A stretch of 64,000 nucleotides of DNA from Rapana venosa (Eukaryota; Mollusca; Gastropoda; Neogastropoda; Muricidae): positions 2,755,360 to 2,819,359 of the forward strand of contig CM054135.1 of NCBI GenBank assembly GCA_028751875.1, in the 5' to 3' direction. Both the position numbers and the translations under genes were made by a program. The stretch's first letter is position 1; every line of letters starts with the position of its first letter. Positions 11,105 to 23,942 of the stretch are shown here, in pieces. Under the pieces are notes generated by a model. That model saw only the letters and a list, made by a program, of their open reading frames with translations, ran no database searches and was not told the origin of the DNA.

Positions 11105-11430
11105 AATTTATAGTGACGATACCTCATTGGTCGAGCACTCGCTTTCCCCGCCAAGGTAGAGCAGCGTCGACGTGGTATACAACTTGGATGGTGACCGTTT
11201 GAGGGGGGGTGTTTTTGTGCGCGCTTGCTTCAGTACAGTCCCCCCCAGTTCCCCAGCTGTATATGAGTACCTGCCACTTAAAGGCCAGAGGAAAGGTAAA
11301 GCAGGCGGGAGAGGAATGCGCCGCCCTCAATATGCTGGCCCCTAAGAAAGTGAGGTCTCTGACTGCCTCGCTCCCCAACGACCTTAGTTATGGACCACAT
11401 TTACAATTACCTTTTTATCATTTATGGGTG
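11105..11430 (+). mobile_element. SINE-like element, family 4
   Basis: The sequence begins with a tRNA-like stretch (TTGGTCGAGCACTCGC) and contains CCCCAGCTGTATATGAGTAC, CACTTAAAGGCCAGAGG and CCGCCCTCAATATGCTGGCC. A related block in reverse orientation lies near 63,890-63,925. I infer a separate SINE family; I cannot name it. Confidence 0.5.
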
Positions 11431-12925
11431 CATGCCTTTGATTTGTTTTTCCTGCAAAACAACTCATTTCTTGAATGAATCGTCTTAAATAGCCAAAAAA
11501 TCACCAGATCAAAATCTGATCTATTTCTCTTCCCGTCCCCTTCTTCCCTGGATCCTGTCATCCTACACCTCTACCACACACATCCCCGTCCCTCCCACCC
11601 GCCAAGCCACCCACTACCCCCACCACACCATCCTTATCCTGCTGATCGAAAACTTGAGACCATTTTGCATCTACTCCCTGCAATCATTGATGACATCTTC
11701 ACGGCTGCTGCTACACTTGCAGTCACACGCCAACTTGAGAGCAGCAGTGGAACCCTCTGTAATGGCCTGATATTTCTTGGCGAAAAAAGTTGGTACATAG
11801 ATGGTGAGAGGTGGATGGACTGAGTGAAGGGGGGTGGGGTGGTGAGGGGGTAGCTCTTGCATCTTTTGTTTTGGGATGCTCATCACTACTGTTGGCCCCA
11901 TTCCTCCCATGACCCACCTCCTCCAGCTACAGTAACTCCCCCCCCAACCCCACCCCCACCACCCCACCCCCACACACACATGCACACATGCCACACACAC
12001 ATACACACTTTTCCGTATTGTTGGCATTCTCTTGTTTAGATTACTTTTTCCCATCTAAAATCACGACATTGTAATAACGTTTAAACTTAAGATATCACTA
12101 CACACACATACACACACAACACACACACACTTTACAAAGTGATACTGATCTCATCCATTAAACACTAAATCATTCACCCTTCTTTCGTACGTACCGTCTT
12201 TCTCACCTGGGCGTGAGAATACTAAAGTTTTTTTATTTTTGTGAGCTGTGTTATTTCTTTGTTCTCTTCCCATCGTCCAACTTTTTTGCTAACAACTCAT
12301 CGTTTATTCAAGTCAAAAGTTCTCTCTCAAATTACGATAATTAACTGTTTTTCCATAAACGTTTATGATATGAATAACACTTTCTTCTCTTCTTCTTCCT
12401 TTTTTTTCATTTTCTCCCAGGGAGGTTTGACATGATGAGCCTTCCTCCATCATCTCTCTGTTTTTGAGCTTCCTCCTTATTTATTTATGCCCTCTCTAGA
12501 TCATCTGCAATACAGGCAGCCCGTCGCTATCCTTTCCCTTTGCTCTTTCCTCCACTACGAGTTCATTGCTACTTTTTTTATGATGTGTGGTCTGCTTTCC
12601 GTGAGACGTGCCCAAACCACGCGTCGAATATCACTGTCTAAACATCACCAAATCAAACTGACCAATCTGACATCACGCACCCCCCCTGCCCCCACCTTAT
12701 CACCACCACCATCCCCCACCTCCTACCTCCTCACATCCCAGCCTCGTCTCCCCCTCCCACTCCTCCACCTCCCCCCCACCCCCCCCCCACCCCTGTTGAC
12801 GAGATCGTAGTAAGACCAAGTTGACAGTATGTTCTTTCGATCCAAAGGAACCATAAGCCGAGCTTATCCCGGTTTCCGTACGTTAAAGCGAACTGATGGT
12901 TTTTTTCCCCACCCCTTGCAGGACG
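11431..12925. other. Non-coding sequence with CCACC and CA runs
   Basis: Contains C/A-rich simple runs at 11,580-11,640, 11,935-12,010, 12,095-12,130 and 12,675-12,795. The remainder is unremarkable AT-rich DNA. Pro/His-rich frames here follow from the repeats. Confidence 0.5.
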
Positions 12926-12929
12926 CTAG

Positions 12930-13107
12930 TCCTTCGCCAGAACTTCCCCCAGCATAGCTGGTACCCCACTTGTACACCATGGGTGAGTGAGGAAAATAAG
13001 TAAAGTGTCGTTCCCCAAGGACACAAACCCCGAGCCGACGGATCGAACCCGCGACCTCTGAATCACGATTCGACCGCCTAAACAACTCGACACGGTGCCT
13101 CCATAAT
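12930..13107 (-). mobile_element. SINE head, family 3
   Basis: On the minus strand the segment opens with GGAGGCACCGTGTCGAGT, a tRNA-like A-box region. It is followed by a good B box within GCGGGTTCGATCC, then GGCTCGGGGTTTGTGTCCTT, GGGGAACGACACTTTACTTA and CCATGGTGTACAAGTGG. The head differs from families 1 and 2. No coding content. Confidence 0.65.
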
Positions 13108-13109
13108 TT

Positions 13110-13554
13110 AGACAGTTGACAGCAATCATTCATGAGGTCGTCAGGCGGCTGGCTTCGTGTCACGCCAGCTGAAGTTATTAAGGGAAGGTGGGAAAACTCT
13201 TTGATGCCTGATACTCTTGACAGAAAGGAGGGATGGGGGGTGGGATGGGGAGGGGGCGGGAGCATAAAGACTGTGGATGGGTGTGGGGTGGGGTGGAGGG
13301 TGGGCGGAGGGTTAGGTTCCTGTAATTGTTTGATGTTTTTGATGGTCTGGGTCTGCATTTTGTCTGTGGATTTCAGGAAGGGGGGGTGGTATGTAAACAA
13401 GTATTTTCCCTTCTCTCAACAAACTGATTTTAGAAATATCTCTCTGTTTGTGTGTTGGGTTTTTTTTTGGGCGAGTATTTTTTTATTTCAATCATTCTTC
13501 CATTCTTTTATTTCGGGTTTTAATTTTATTTATTTATTTTTATTTTTTATATCG
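13110..13554. other. Unique sequence with G-rich run
   Basis: A G-rich run (13,220-13,320) and T-rich sequence. Nothing recognised. Confidence 0.4.
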
Positions 13555-13870
13555 AGATAAGGAAATAAGCCTTATGTGCTGTTTTTTTTCATCTGTCCTC
13601 GTGTTGGTATAGGTTTTTTGTCCACTTTGTCATCTTCCACCGGCACACAATAGCCTACTCTCACGAAAAGCGAACAAGATTTAACGTTGCCAAGATGTTC
13701 TGTGTGCGTTTCGTACACGGCCCGTTTATAGCTCATACGGAGGACTTTGGGGAGAGGGAAGTTCTGCACTGTTTATACTCCAGGAAATATCCCCCTGAAC
13801 GGAATTCAACCCGGTCGTCAGATTGCAGCGCAAGGTTCTACACCTTAGGCTATCCTGCCCCAATGGGAAT
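13555..13870 (-). mobile_element. SINE, family 2, near full length, reverse
   Basis: Read in reverse: a degraded head with a B-box-like GGTTGAATTC and a GGGGATATTTCCTGGAGT block, followed by CATCTTGGCAACGTTAAATC, CGTGAGAGTAGGCTATTGTG and the end CATAAGGCTTATTTCCTTAT. Block order equals the full-length copy at 53,943. Several small indels are present. Confidence 0.7.
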
Positions 13871-14060
13871 AAAGCATTCATGCGTGGTTTTTTTTTTACA
13901 TCACAAGTCCCCTTGTGTATGCATTTGTCAATTTTGTCATCATTCCCCACCGGCACACAAAGGCCTGTTCTTTCGAAAAGCGGAACTTCTTGAACGTGTT
14001 GTGCCAAGATGTTCTCACACGTATTCGCATACGGACTATTCTTTTTAATATTTTGCTCCT
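13871..14060 (-). mobile_element. SINE fragment, family 2, reverse
   Basis: A second, 5'-truncated copy lies directly beside the preceding one in the same orientation (AAGCGGAAC, CCGGTGGGGAATGATGACAA, TGCATACACAAGGGG, ATGAATGCTTTATTCCCATT read on the minus strand). Adjacent same-direction copies suggest nested or tandem insertion. Confidence 0.65.
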
Positions 14061-14179
14061 TAGCTGGAGGTTAACCGTGATGATAATTTGCGTATTCAAC
14101 CGTTTGTGGACCAGTAAGGTATCACCATCCTTAACTTATCGGGATGATTTATTATGAATAACCAGTTGCATCTAACAAT

Positions 14180-15125
14180 CAGTGAGACTACTTAAAAAAA
14201 ACCACAGTTGGGGTCCGACAAGGATGCCTGTAATCTCCATTCCTGTTTAATTGTTCTTGAAAACAATATGAGAGAACCCTCCATAGACTTTCCACTCTGC
14301 CATCTCCATTGGCCAGAGCCCTCAACAACTTGCGGTTTGCCGATGACATTGAACCTCTTTGTGAAGTAACACATAGCTGCAAGATCTTACACCAGACATG
14401 AGAACAACTGGAGCATATGGGATGGGAGGTGACTCGGAGAAAAGTAAAGTACTTGTGAACAGCACGAGCAATCGCCACTCTGCTAAATTTACATAACGCC
14501 AACAACGGGAGGAGGTAACGCTTTTAATACCTTGCGCTACAACTCACAAAACGGCGATCCGCGACAGAAATCAAAGTCAGACTACCCATGAAAAACAATC
14601 TTCCATGACAAAACTCACCACCATAAGGAAAAAGAAAGTGATCAGTTTTTCCAATCAAACTAAAGCTCTACAAAGCCCCCTATTCAGACTATCCTGCGTA
14701 CCGAAGTGAAACCTGGACATTGCTGTGAAACAGCAAAGCGAATCCATCATTTAAAAACAAAATACCATAAAAACTGGTGGCTATCCACGGGAGAAACCGA
14801 AAACCAATGAATTTGGTCAAGAGCCAAATAAACGGCTGGCAGGTCCACAGAACCCCTTCTAACCTCGTCACGAGAAGAAAAAGCTGACGATGGTTAGGCC
14901 AACGGTAACCCGCCACAACACTTTGCCAAAACATCACTGCTGGAACACTCGAAGGTGGCAGAAAGAGAAAGCAAACAATCATGGATGGACAATATCAAAG
15001 AATGTCCAGGTAGAATGACTCCGCACTGGGACTGCCAGGCGAGGACGAGATGGATGGAGGAGCTTACCCGGCATCGTCTTTCGTTCTCCTCCACGACCGC
15101 CAAGGTCACGGGGCTGCGATGATGA
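14180..15125 (+). pseudogene. Degraded LINE reverse transcriptase, 3' part
   Basis: Reading across several frames gives an RT region with GVRQGC near 14,208-14,230, then NNLRFADDIEPL at about 14,323-14,358, where FADD replaces the YADD catalytic box. Further on come a KVK/KVLVNS-like stretch and a C-terminal SWMDNIKECPG block near 14,980-15,012, typical of the tail of LINE ORF2 proteins. Many stops and frameshifts mark it as long dead. A (GATGAT)-rich tail at 15,118-15,180 probably marks the element's 3' end. The endonuclease and the first RT motifs are absent. Clade assignment is not possible by eye. Confidence 0.75.
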
Positions 15126-15984
15126 TGGTGATGATGAATGTAAATTATGATGATGAATGAAGATGTGATGATTATATGATAAGATTGACCAGTGGTGCTC
15201 CCATTCCTTGCTTTTTGTTGGTGGTGGTGATGTTGTTAGTAGGGTTGTTGTTTTTTATTTTTAATTTATAGACGAACAAAGTATAAAAAAGGAAAAAAAC
15301 ACGAGATAGGTTCTTCCTTGTATGTTGTCCGTCGTGTCCAGACGATGACCATCCAAAACACAGAGGAGCAGATCTGCTGTGATCGAATTGGGCCAAAATT
15401 TGATTATAGAAGTGGAGCTGGCCTCCGCAGTCACCCCCACTCTCCGCCAATGGCATAAGGACAGGTCAACGTTGGAGATGTTTCTCCAAAGGCCACAAGC
15501 CCCCAGGCTGCGCACAAAAAGGACTGAGCAGCAGCCTTCACGTCAGAGAATCATAGGTCGATCACTAAAGATAAACTGTAAAGTGGAATTCCATGAAGAG
15601 TCAGATAGTCATAGATCGATCACTAAAGACTAAAGCGTAAATGGAATTCCATGAGTGGTGAAAGAAAGCCCTAATCTCAGCCTCCTCACTTTGGCTTTCC
15701 CCACGTCAATTTCTTCCGTGATTCCTTTATCCCAAAGAGTGTGAGCGTTAGCATTATCAGCAAAGCATTGCTTAAGGAATGTTTGTCATCAAATCGGATA
15801 TTGTTTTCTTTTTATCTTGTACACTTTTCTACTGTCGACACTTCCCACAGCATTTCAGTCAGGTGTTCACCAGTCCTTCTTCCTGAAGAGACAGGCAGCA
15901 TACCTTCCTGATTGCTCACAGGTCGGCACAAGTTTGCTGTCATGAAGAAACGGTTTTATCTACTACAATAGACGGAACTCTCTC
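15126..15984. other. Non-coding sequence with a short duplicated block
   Basis: After the LINE tail, sequence is unremarkable except for a ~60-bp block containing CATAGGTCGATCACTAAAGA and GTGGAATTCCATGA. It is given twice (15,550-15,600 and 15,608-15,655) with small differences. Confidence 0.5.
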
Positions 15985-16200
15985 TCTCTCTTCCAAAAGA
16001 AGAAAGAGAAGGAAAGAAGATTATAAGAAAGAAAGGAAAGAAAGAAAGAAATAAAGAAAAAAAAGAGGAAGAAGAAAGATAGAAAGAAAAAAAAGAAAAA
16101 CAAAGAAAGAAAGAGAAAGAAGAAAAAGATTAAAGAAAGAAAAAAAAAGGAATAGAAAGAAAAAAAAGAAAAAGAAAAAAGAAATAAAACAGTCTCTTTT
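15985..16200. repeat. GAAA purine tract
   Basis: About 200 bp of GAAA/GAAAA repeats ending at a T-run. Confidence 0.88.
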
Positions 16201-16384
16201 TTTTCTAAAAAATCATTCAGTAGTTGCATTTGCCTGTTCATTTTCTGTTGCTGTTGTGCTTGTTTCGCCCAGCCCATTGTTCTACACACAACATTATGTT
16301 TACTCGTCTTCACTCGAGAACGAAAACCTATAACGAATAAATCATCCAAACCGTCTCTCTCATACTCGCTCTTCTCTCCCTCTC

Positions 16385-16431
16385 GATCTCACTGCTCGTA
16401 TCGATACTAGCTTCATCTTCTCTCACTCTAC

Positions 16432-16462
<31 letters not shown>

Positions 16463-16467
16463 TCACA

Positions 16468-16500
<33 letters not shown>

Positions 16501-16736
16501 AGAACATCTTGCGCACCAGTAAATCCTTTTCCGCTTTTCCGTAAGTACGTCCATCCCGTGTGCCGGTGGAACAATAAACAAATTTACTAAAAAAAACGCA
16601 TACACACGGACACGGTAAAAAAATATAAAAAGTCCATACGTGCCATTCCTTATCATGCGAAAGTAAAAAATAATAAATAAAATTAATTGAAATATAATGA
16701 ATAAAAATAAACACAAACACACACAACTTCTCTCTC

Positions 16737-16772
<36 letters not shown>

Positions 16773-18264
16773 CTCTCATCATCTCTCTCTCTCTCTCTCC
16801 CTCTCTCGCCGCTTTCAGCTCTCTCTCTTCGTATTATTGGGATTTTATGTGTTTTTTTACTCTCTCTCTCTCTCTCTCACCTCTCTCTCTCATCCTCTGC
16901 TCTCGGTCTCCTCTCTCGTCTCTCTCTCTCTCTCAGCCACTCTCGGAGGCGTCTCTCTCACGGGGACGGAGCTCTCTCCTCTTCATCCCCCCCCTCTCAC
17001 ATCCCCTCTCTCTATCTCTCTCTCTCATTGCTCTCTCGCTCTTCTCGCGCTCTCTTCAATATTATTTGGAATTATTATGTGGTTTTTTTACTCTCTCACT
17101 CTCCATCGTCCATCTCTCTCTTCCCTCTCTCCATCTCTCTCTCTCTTCTCTCTCTCTCTCTACTCTTCTCTCTCTCTCTCTCTCCACGCTCCTCTCCCCT
17201 CTTTCTCTTTTCATTTCCTCAAAATAAAAAAATGTTTCATTGTCATTGGTCCCCTCTCTCTCCTCTCTCACTCTGCGTCTCTCGTCCTCTCCTCTCTCTC
17301 CTCTCTCTCTCTCTCTCCTCTCTTTCTCTCGTCTCTCTCTCTATCTCTCTCTCCATCTCTCTCACTCCTCTCTCTTTCTCTCCCCACCCGCCCCCCCATA
17401 TCCCCCCCTCATAACCTCCCCCCCGCACCCCACCTTCAATCTCTCCTCCCCATTCCTTACCACACACACACACACACACACCACTCCCCTTTCGTCTCTT
17501 TCCTTCCTCTTTCCTCTGTCTTTAAAGTACAGTCAGAGTCATCCCCCCCCCCCCCCCCACTCCATCACCCCACTCTTTGCGATAAAGCAAGCAAGCAGCC
17601 TCTTGCGTGACTCTGGCTGCCACAAAACGCCCAGTAAAAAATATAAAAAAGTGCTGATGTAGCGGGAACCACTTTAGTGTTAAGACCGTCAGTAGGAGAC
17701 AACGGAGGTGCTAATGAAGATTGAAGAAGGGGCGGGTGGGGGGGGGGGGGGGCAGGGCTGGGCATGAGCCTGCACGTGATGTGGGACTTGGCCTTTCTTC
17801 TGGAACACTGACGCACGCGTTTCCACCTCATCCCCTACCCCCCCTACCCCCACCCACACTGCCCTTCTTAGCTTCTTTTGCTCCTATTAGTGATTTTTTT
17901 TTTTTCTCTCCTCGTTCTCTTCTGTGTTTTTTGTTGTTTGTTCACTCTTCTTGTTGTTCCGGTTTTTGTTGTTATTCTTTCTTCCTGTTGTTTCTCTTTG
18001 TTTTTGTTGTTGTTGTTGTGCTTTTGTTTTTTGTTGTTGCTGTTGTGGTTTTTTTTTTTTTACTTTCCTCTCTCTACACAACAGCTCGCACTTTCTCCCT
18101 CCCCCTCTCTCTCTCTCTCGTCCTATCTATCTATCCTCTCTCACTCTCCGCTCACTCTATCAATATTATTGGGGAATTATATTGTTTTTACTTTCTCGCT
18201 CCTCCATACACCACACTCTCGCTCTTCCTCCATCTCTCTCTCTCTCACACACACTCATCTTCTC

Positions 18265-18304
<40 letters not shown>

Positions 18305-19694
18305 CCCCCCTCCTCTCTCTCTTGCTCTCTATCTCTCACTCTCTCTAATCAATATTAAGGATTTTATGTGGGTTTTTACTCTCTTCTTCTCTCTCACCTC
18401 TCTCTCCTCATCTCTCTCTCTCTCTCTCTCTCAATCGTCTCTCTCTCATCTTCTCTCTCCATCTCTCTCTCTCTCTCGCTTCTCTCGCGTCTCTCGCTAT
18501 CTCTATCATATTACTGGAATTTAATACGTGTTTTTTACTTTCTCCTCACCTCTCCTACACACACACCCTCTCCCCTCCCTCTCTCTCGTCTCACACACAT
18601 AGCACTCTCTCTCTCTCTCTGCTTTCTCTCTCTCTCCTCGCTCTCAACGTTCTCATCTCTTTCTCATGCTCTCTCTATCAATAATTGATTGGGATTATTT
18701 GAGGTTTTTTACTTTCTATCACTCTCTCTCTCTCTCTCTCCTCTCTATCTCTCTCTCTCACTCTCTCGCCCTCATCTCTCACTCTCTCTCCTTTCTCTCT
18801 CTCTCCTCTCTCTCACATCTCTCTACATAGCTCGTCTCTCTCTCTATCATCTCTCTCTCTCTCTCTTTCCTCTCCCCCCCCTCCATAACCCCACCCCCAC
18901 CTTCAATCGTCTCCTCCCCTTCTACCACACACACACACACACACAACACATCTCCCCTTTCTTCGCATTCTTCTCTTCCTCTGTCTTTAACTAGCAGAGC
19001 ATCCCCCCCCCCCCCCCCCTCCACCCTCCCCTCCTTTGCATAGAAGCAGCACCTCCTTGGCTGACTCTGCTGCCAGCAAAACGGCCCAGATAAAAAATTT
19101 TTTAAAAGTGCAAGATTAGCGTGACAACTTAGTGTAATACCTCGTAGGGAGACAACGTGCATGCTAATGATAATTTGTTGAAGGGGGATGGGGGTGGGGT
19201 TGTAGCGGTGCAGTCAATGGAGTGCGCTGTGCAGTGATGACTGCCTGCTTTGTCTGACACTCCATGCGTGTCCACCTCAACTACCGCAGCCTACACTAGC
19301 TTCTTTTGCTCCTAATAGTGATTTTTTTTGTCTCTCTACTTTTCTCTCTGTTTTTTTGTTGTTTTTCTTGTCCTGTTTTTTTTTAAACACATTCTCGTGT
19401 TTCTTCTCCCCTTCTCATTGTTTCTTTTGTTGTTCTGCTGTTGTTGTTGTTGTTGTTGTCTTCCTTCTTTACCGGTCGTCAATCGTTGTCATTCTTCTTT
19501 TTTCGCAACTTTTTCTCTCGTCTTCCGGTCCTTCGTCATCATCATCTTTCTTTTTATCGTCATTTTTCCTTCTTCTCAATATTTTTTTTTTTTTTTCCTT
19601 TTCGTCCCACCTCCTCCTCCTCCTCCGCTTCTTCTTCTTCTTCTTCTTCTTCATTCTTCGTTCCTTCTTCTCTTTTCTTCTTCCTTCTTCTTCA

Positions 19695-19737
<43 letters not shown>

Positions 19738-20558
19738 TTCTTCTTCTTCGTCTTCTTTCCCTTCTTCTTCTTCTCCTCCTTCTCTTCGCATTCGTACAAT
19801 TCGTTGCAATCTTGCTTCTTCAATTCGTACAATTCGTGCATTCTTCTTCTTTGGCGATTTTTACGAATCTTGCATCTTCTTCTTTGTCCTCTTCGTACCG
19901 AGAGTCTTCTTTTTGTCGTCAACTTCTTCTTCTGTCCTTTTTTGCACTTTCTCTCCTCCCTCCTCCTCCTCCCTCCTCCTTCTTCTCTTCTCTCCTCCTC
20001 TCTTCCACCTTCTGCTTCTTCTTCTTCTTCTTCTCCTCCCCTCCTCCTTCTTCTTCTTCCTTAGTTCTGAATAAGAATGAAAAAAAACACAAAAGAAAGA
20101 TAGAAAAAGAAAACAAACAAACAATGAAGAAAGAAGGGAAAGGAGGGAGAGATAGAAGAAGAAGAAAAGAAGAAGAAAGAAGAAAAGAAGAAAAGAAGAA
20201 AAGAAGAAGAAGAAGAAAGGAATGAAGAAGAAAGAAGAAAGGAAGGAAGGAAGAAGGAAGGAAAGGAAGGAAAGGAAGAAAGAAAGAAAGAAAGAAAGAA
20301 AAAACTCAAAGAAAGAAAAATCTCACGAGAGAAAAAGAAAAGTAAAGAAAGAACCCAACAAAAGAAAGCAACAGAAAGAAAGAAACCACAAAAAACAGAA
20401 AGAGATACTCAAGAAGAAAGGGAAGAAAGGAAAGAATGAAAGAAAAAAGAAAGAAAAAAAGAAAGAAAGAAAGAATGAAAGAAGTAAGAAAGAAACCCGA
20501 CAAAAGACAACATAACAGACAGACAACAGACAGTCAGACAAATACAGAAAGAAAAAAA

Positions 20559-20594
<36 letters not shown>

Positions 20595-23279
20595 AAAGAA
20601 AGAAGAAAGAATAAAGAAAGAAAAACTCAATGAAAGAAAGTAAAAGAAAAACTCAATGAAAGAAAGAAACCCAAACAAAAGAAGAACGAAAGATTAAAGA
20701 AAGAAAGAAACCCAGCAAAAGAAAAGCAAACATAAACTAAAGAAAGAAAATAATCTCCACAAAGGGCTTTACTCTTGCTGTGCGCGCGCGATGCGCGCGG
20801 TAAGCTACTCTCTGTAACCACACAAACCCCTTAGTTTTAAGCGATAACTGTCAGAGACATGAGCACCAAGCAAAGCTATCATCGCCATCTCTGCCACTCC
20901 TCACTTACCATGCCAGACACATGCGCCCCTGACAAAAGCCCTAGAGCATAAACTGAGTAACGTGTGAGATGAAGTGCTTGAGGAAAGCCGCAACAAGACC
21001 AGGAGAGACAAGATAAATACGAGGTGATCAAGTCCATGTAGGAGCAACACACCCGTCCTCACCATATTGAACAACAACGACCAAGTGGTTCGGGCACCAA
21101 CACCGATGCCCCAAAACAGCCACCCTTCGTGCTTCAACTTGAGGTACTGCGCACGAGGCCAAGGTAGACCCACAGGCGACCGCTGAGTATTCCGTGGCAA
21201 AACACTGAATGTCCTGGATGTGTCCCCCCTCCACTACCCCCCTTGCAGCAACAGACATTATATCTCCCCGCGACGCCACAGAGTACAAGCGAAGGAAAAG
21301 TGAAGTAAGTAAAGTCTGGTCAGAGACCAGTCCTGCTTGGGCTTTCATCTATCCACAACCAGATTATCTCCTACAACTGCAGATTATTTACATTCTTAAA
21401 ATTACCAGCTTTTGGTCATTTATTTTCGTGTTCTAGAGGTAAAGCACTCTGCCTAGAAAGCGAAAAGTCCGTTCGAAGTGTGTTGAGGTTTGATCCGCCC
21501 CGTATTGGGCCACAAAACTCCCCCCCCCCCCCCCCCCCCCAACTCCCCTCATCCACTGGACCAAGACTGGGGTCCTAGGCGCTAGGGTCTTACGAATGAT
21601 CATAAACAAGTCCCGTGTTACACATAATTATTTTAGCGCACTGTTTAAACCACGCAACAATGAGTGTGGCCTGCAAAATTCGTAGAAAAAGCTACTCGAT
21701 TAGAGAAAAGAAATACAGTAGCAACATGTAAAGAACGAGTGGTGGCACTGTTCTTGAGTGGACGCGCTGCCCCGAGAGCAGCCGAATTTCACGGCAGAGA
21801 AATCTGCCGTGACTTAAAATTTGTGTAAATACAATACAATACTAATACATACAATCAATACAACCCTTCCTCCCCTCATCCCTTATCTGCACCACCCACT
21901 GTTAGATGAAATACTGTTTGACCTTGTGAAATCGTACCTCCTACTTTTTTTCTTTACTTCTGGAAATTCTTGTATAATTCCCTCTTTTCTATCCCTCTCT
22001 TTGTCTCGCACTGTCTATTCTTCTGGTCCTACCTTCCTTGTCTGTTTTTCTGCCTTCTGGTCCATTCTCCGCCTTTGTAATTTTCAGGAATACTTACAAG
22101 AAAAAAAATAACAATTCTCTCCTATCCAATTGGATGCGCTGGGACTGACTGCCAGAGCCTTACGATTCCAACCCATTTTCTTTTCCCTCATAACGAAGGT
22201 TCCAAACAATTAGCGCTGTCTGACGTCCGGGAGAAGGAGAACTAACATAATCTTCTCTCACTACACATACACCAACACACACCCACACCCACCCACCCAC
22301 ACACACACACAACACAAACACACACAACACACACCTCACCCACAACCCAACACACCCTCACACACACACACAACACACACACACACACACACACATCACA
22401 CACACACAATAACACACACGAAAAATCTTGCAGCCTAACGTTGAATCCAGTATTCCGCTTTCGTAAAGTAGCCATTGGTGTCGTGGGATCGGATTACAAA
22501 ATTTACAATACCGCATACACACGGGATTGATTAAAAAAAAAAAAAGCACATAAGTGCTTATTCCATTATCCTCGATATAAAGAATAATAAATATTAAAAA
22601 ATTATATAATATAACACTCACAAATCACTCACACAGGTGCGACTTTTCGACATGATTTTTTTTTTTTGTTCATTTTGCAACGAATCAATTTTTTGTAGCG
22701 ATGAGAGCGTGAGAGAGCGCGAGAGCGATGGTTTGATTTGTTGATGCCAGATTTAGATCACAAATATCGTTTCTTCACATACATTATCTCCCTCCTCTTA
22801 AAAATTTTCGGTTTCTTCATCTCTCTCCCTCTTTCTCTCACTCCCTCCCTATCTCTCTCTCTCCTCTCACTCCATCCCTCTCTCCTCTCTCTCCTCTCTC
22901 TCTTCTCTATCTCTCTCTCTCTCTCTCTTCCCCTCCTCTCTGCGGTGGCGGGACAGCGGAGCGAGCGAGCGCGAGCGAGCGAGCGTTCTCCTCTCTCTCT
23001 CTTCTCTCTCCTCCCTCTCCCTCTCCATGTGTACTTCTCCCCCCATCAATGTTTCAGCAGACGACACCTGCTCACAAAGCCCTAGGCTTAAGCTACTGCA
23101 CAATACTTACTACCCTCTCTCTCTCTCCTCTTTCCTCTCTCCCTCTCTCTCTCCTCTCTCTCTTTAAAAAAAATAATCTTCTTTTTAGCAATCATTATTT
23201 GTTATCCTTAATTTATATGTCCCTTCTCAGGGCAAGGGCCATGGAAAAAAAAGAATACCAATACTGCCTGTAACCCTTG
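16385..23279. repeat. Long direct repeat A, copy 2
   Basis: This is the second copy of the window's first 6.9 kb, in the same orientation. Add 16,384 to any coordinate of copy 1 to find its counterpart. Identity appears complete to about 23,134 and then falls over 150 bp. The sequence just left of the copy (16,340-16,384) is unique followed by a short CT-rich run, so this junction is the only visible left border. The exactness and the power-of-two shift make an assembly duplication as likely as a recent biological one. Confidence 0.93.
21429..21840 (+). mobile_element. SINE, family 1 (copy inside repeat A copy 2)
   Basis: This is identical to the element at 5045-5456 and is carried by the 16,384-bp duplication, so it is not an independent insertion. 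Confidence 0.75.
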
Positions 23280-23284
23280 CAAAA

Positions 23285-23330
23285 AATATTATCAATTAAT
23301 CACTCTCTCTCTCCTTCTCTCTCTCTCTCT

Positions 23331-23375
<45 letters not shown>

Positions 23376-23660
23376 ACTCTCTCTCTCTCTCTCGCTCTCT
23401 CTCTCTCACTCTCTCTCTCTCTCGCTCTCTCCCTCTCTCGCTCTCTCTCTCCCGCTCTCTCTCTCTCTCCTCTCTCTCTCTCTCCTCCCGCTCTCTCTCT
23501 CTCCCTCTCACTCTCTCCCTCTCACTCTCTCTCTCTCTCTCTCCGCTCTCTCTCTTGCTCTCTCGCTCTCTCGCTCTCTCTCGCTCTCTCTCTCTCTCTC
23601 CCTCCCTCCCTCCCCCCCCCTCTCTCTCCTCTCCCCCTCCCTCCCCCCCTCTCTCGGGAT
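23285..23660. repeat. CT microsatellite
   Basis: About 375 bp of (CT)n with CC and CG interruptions. It begins right where repeat A copy 2 ends and stops about 280 bp before the palindrome that opens the virus-like element. Confidence 0.92.
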
Positions 23661-23942
23661 ATAGGCAGGGCGAATTTTTGCTGTGTAAATTTGTGTTTAA
23701 ATTGCCAAATAAACCAGCACCATGCCAGTTGTCGGGTTACCAACAACGCTGGAAGTGACGCTAGGTCCCTGCTGCAACAACACTGCATCACCTCATGGAA
23801 GGTCTGTGGAGAAGGCGAGCAAAACGACTGTTGTGCTTCGACTGAAGGCTGGCTCAAGTGATGGAACATGCGGGTCAACAAACACCTGTGTACTTCCGCA
23901 GAAAGCCTCCCAGTCAGACCAACAGGGACCGACGAAGGACAG
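23661..23942. other. Left flank of the virus-like element
   Basis: Non-repetitive host-like sequence between the CT array and the palindrome. No target-site duplication can be tested because the right end of the element is not available. Confidence 0.4.
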
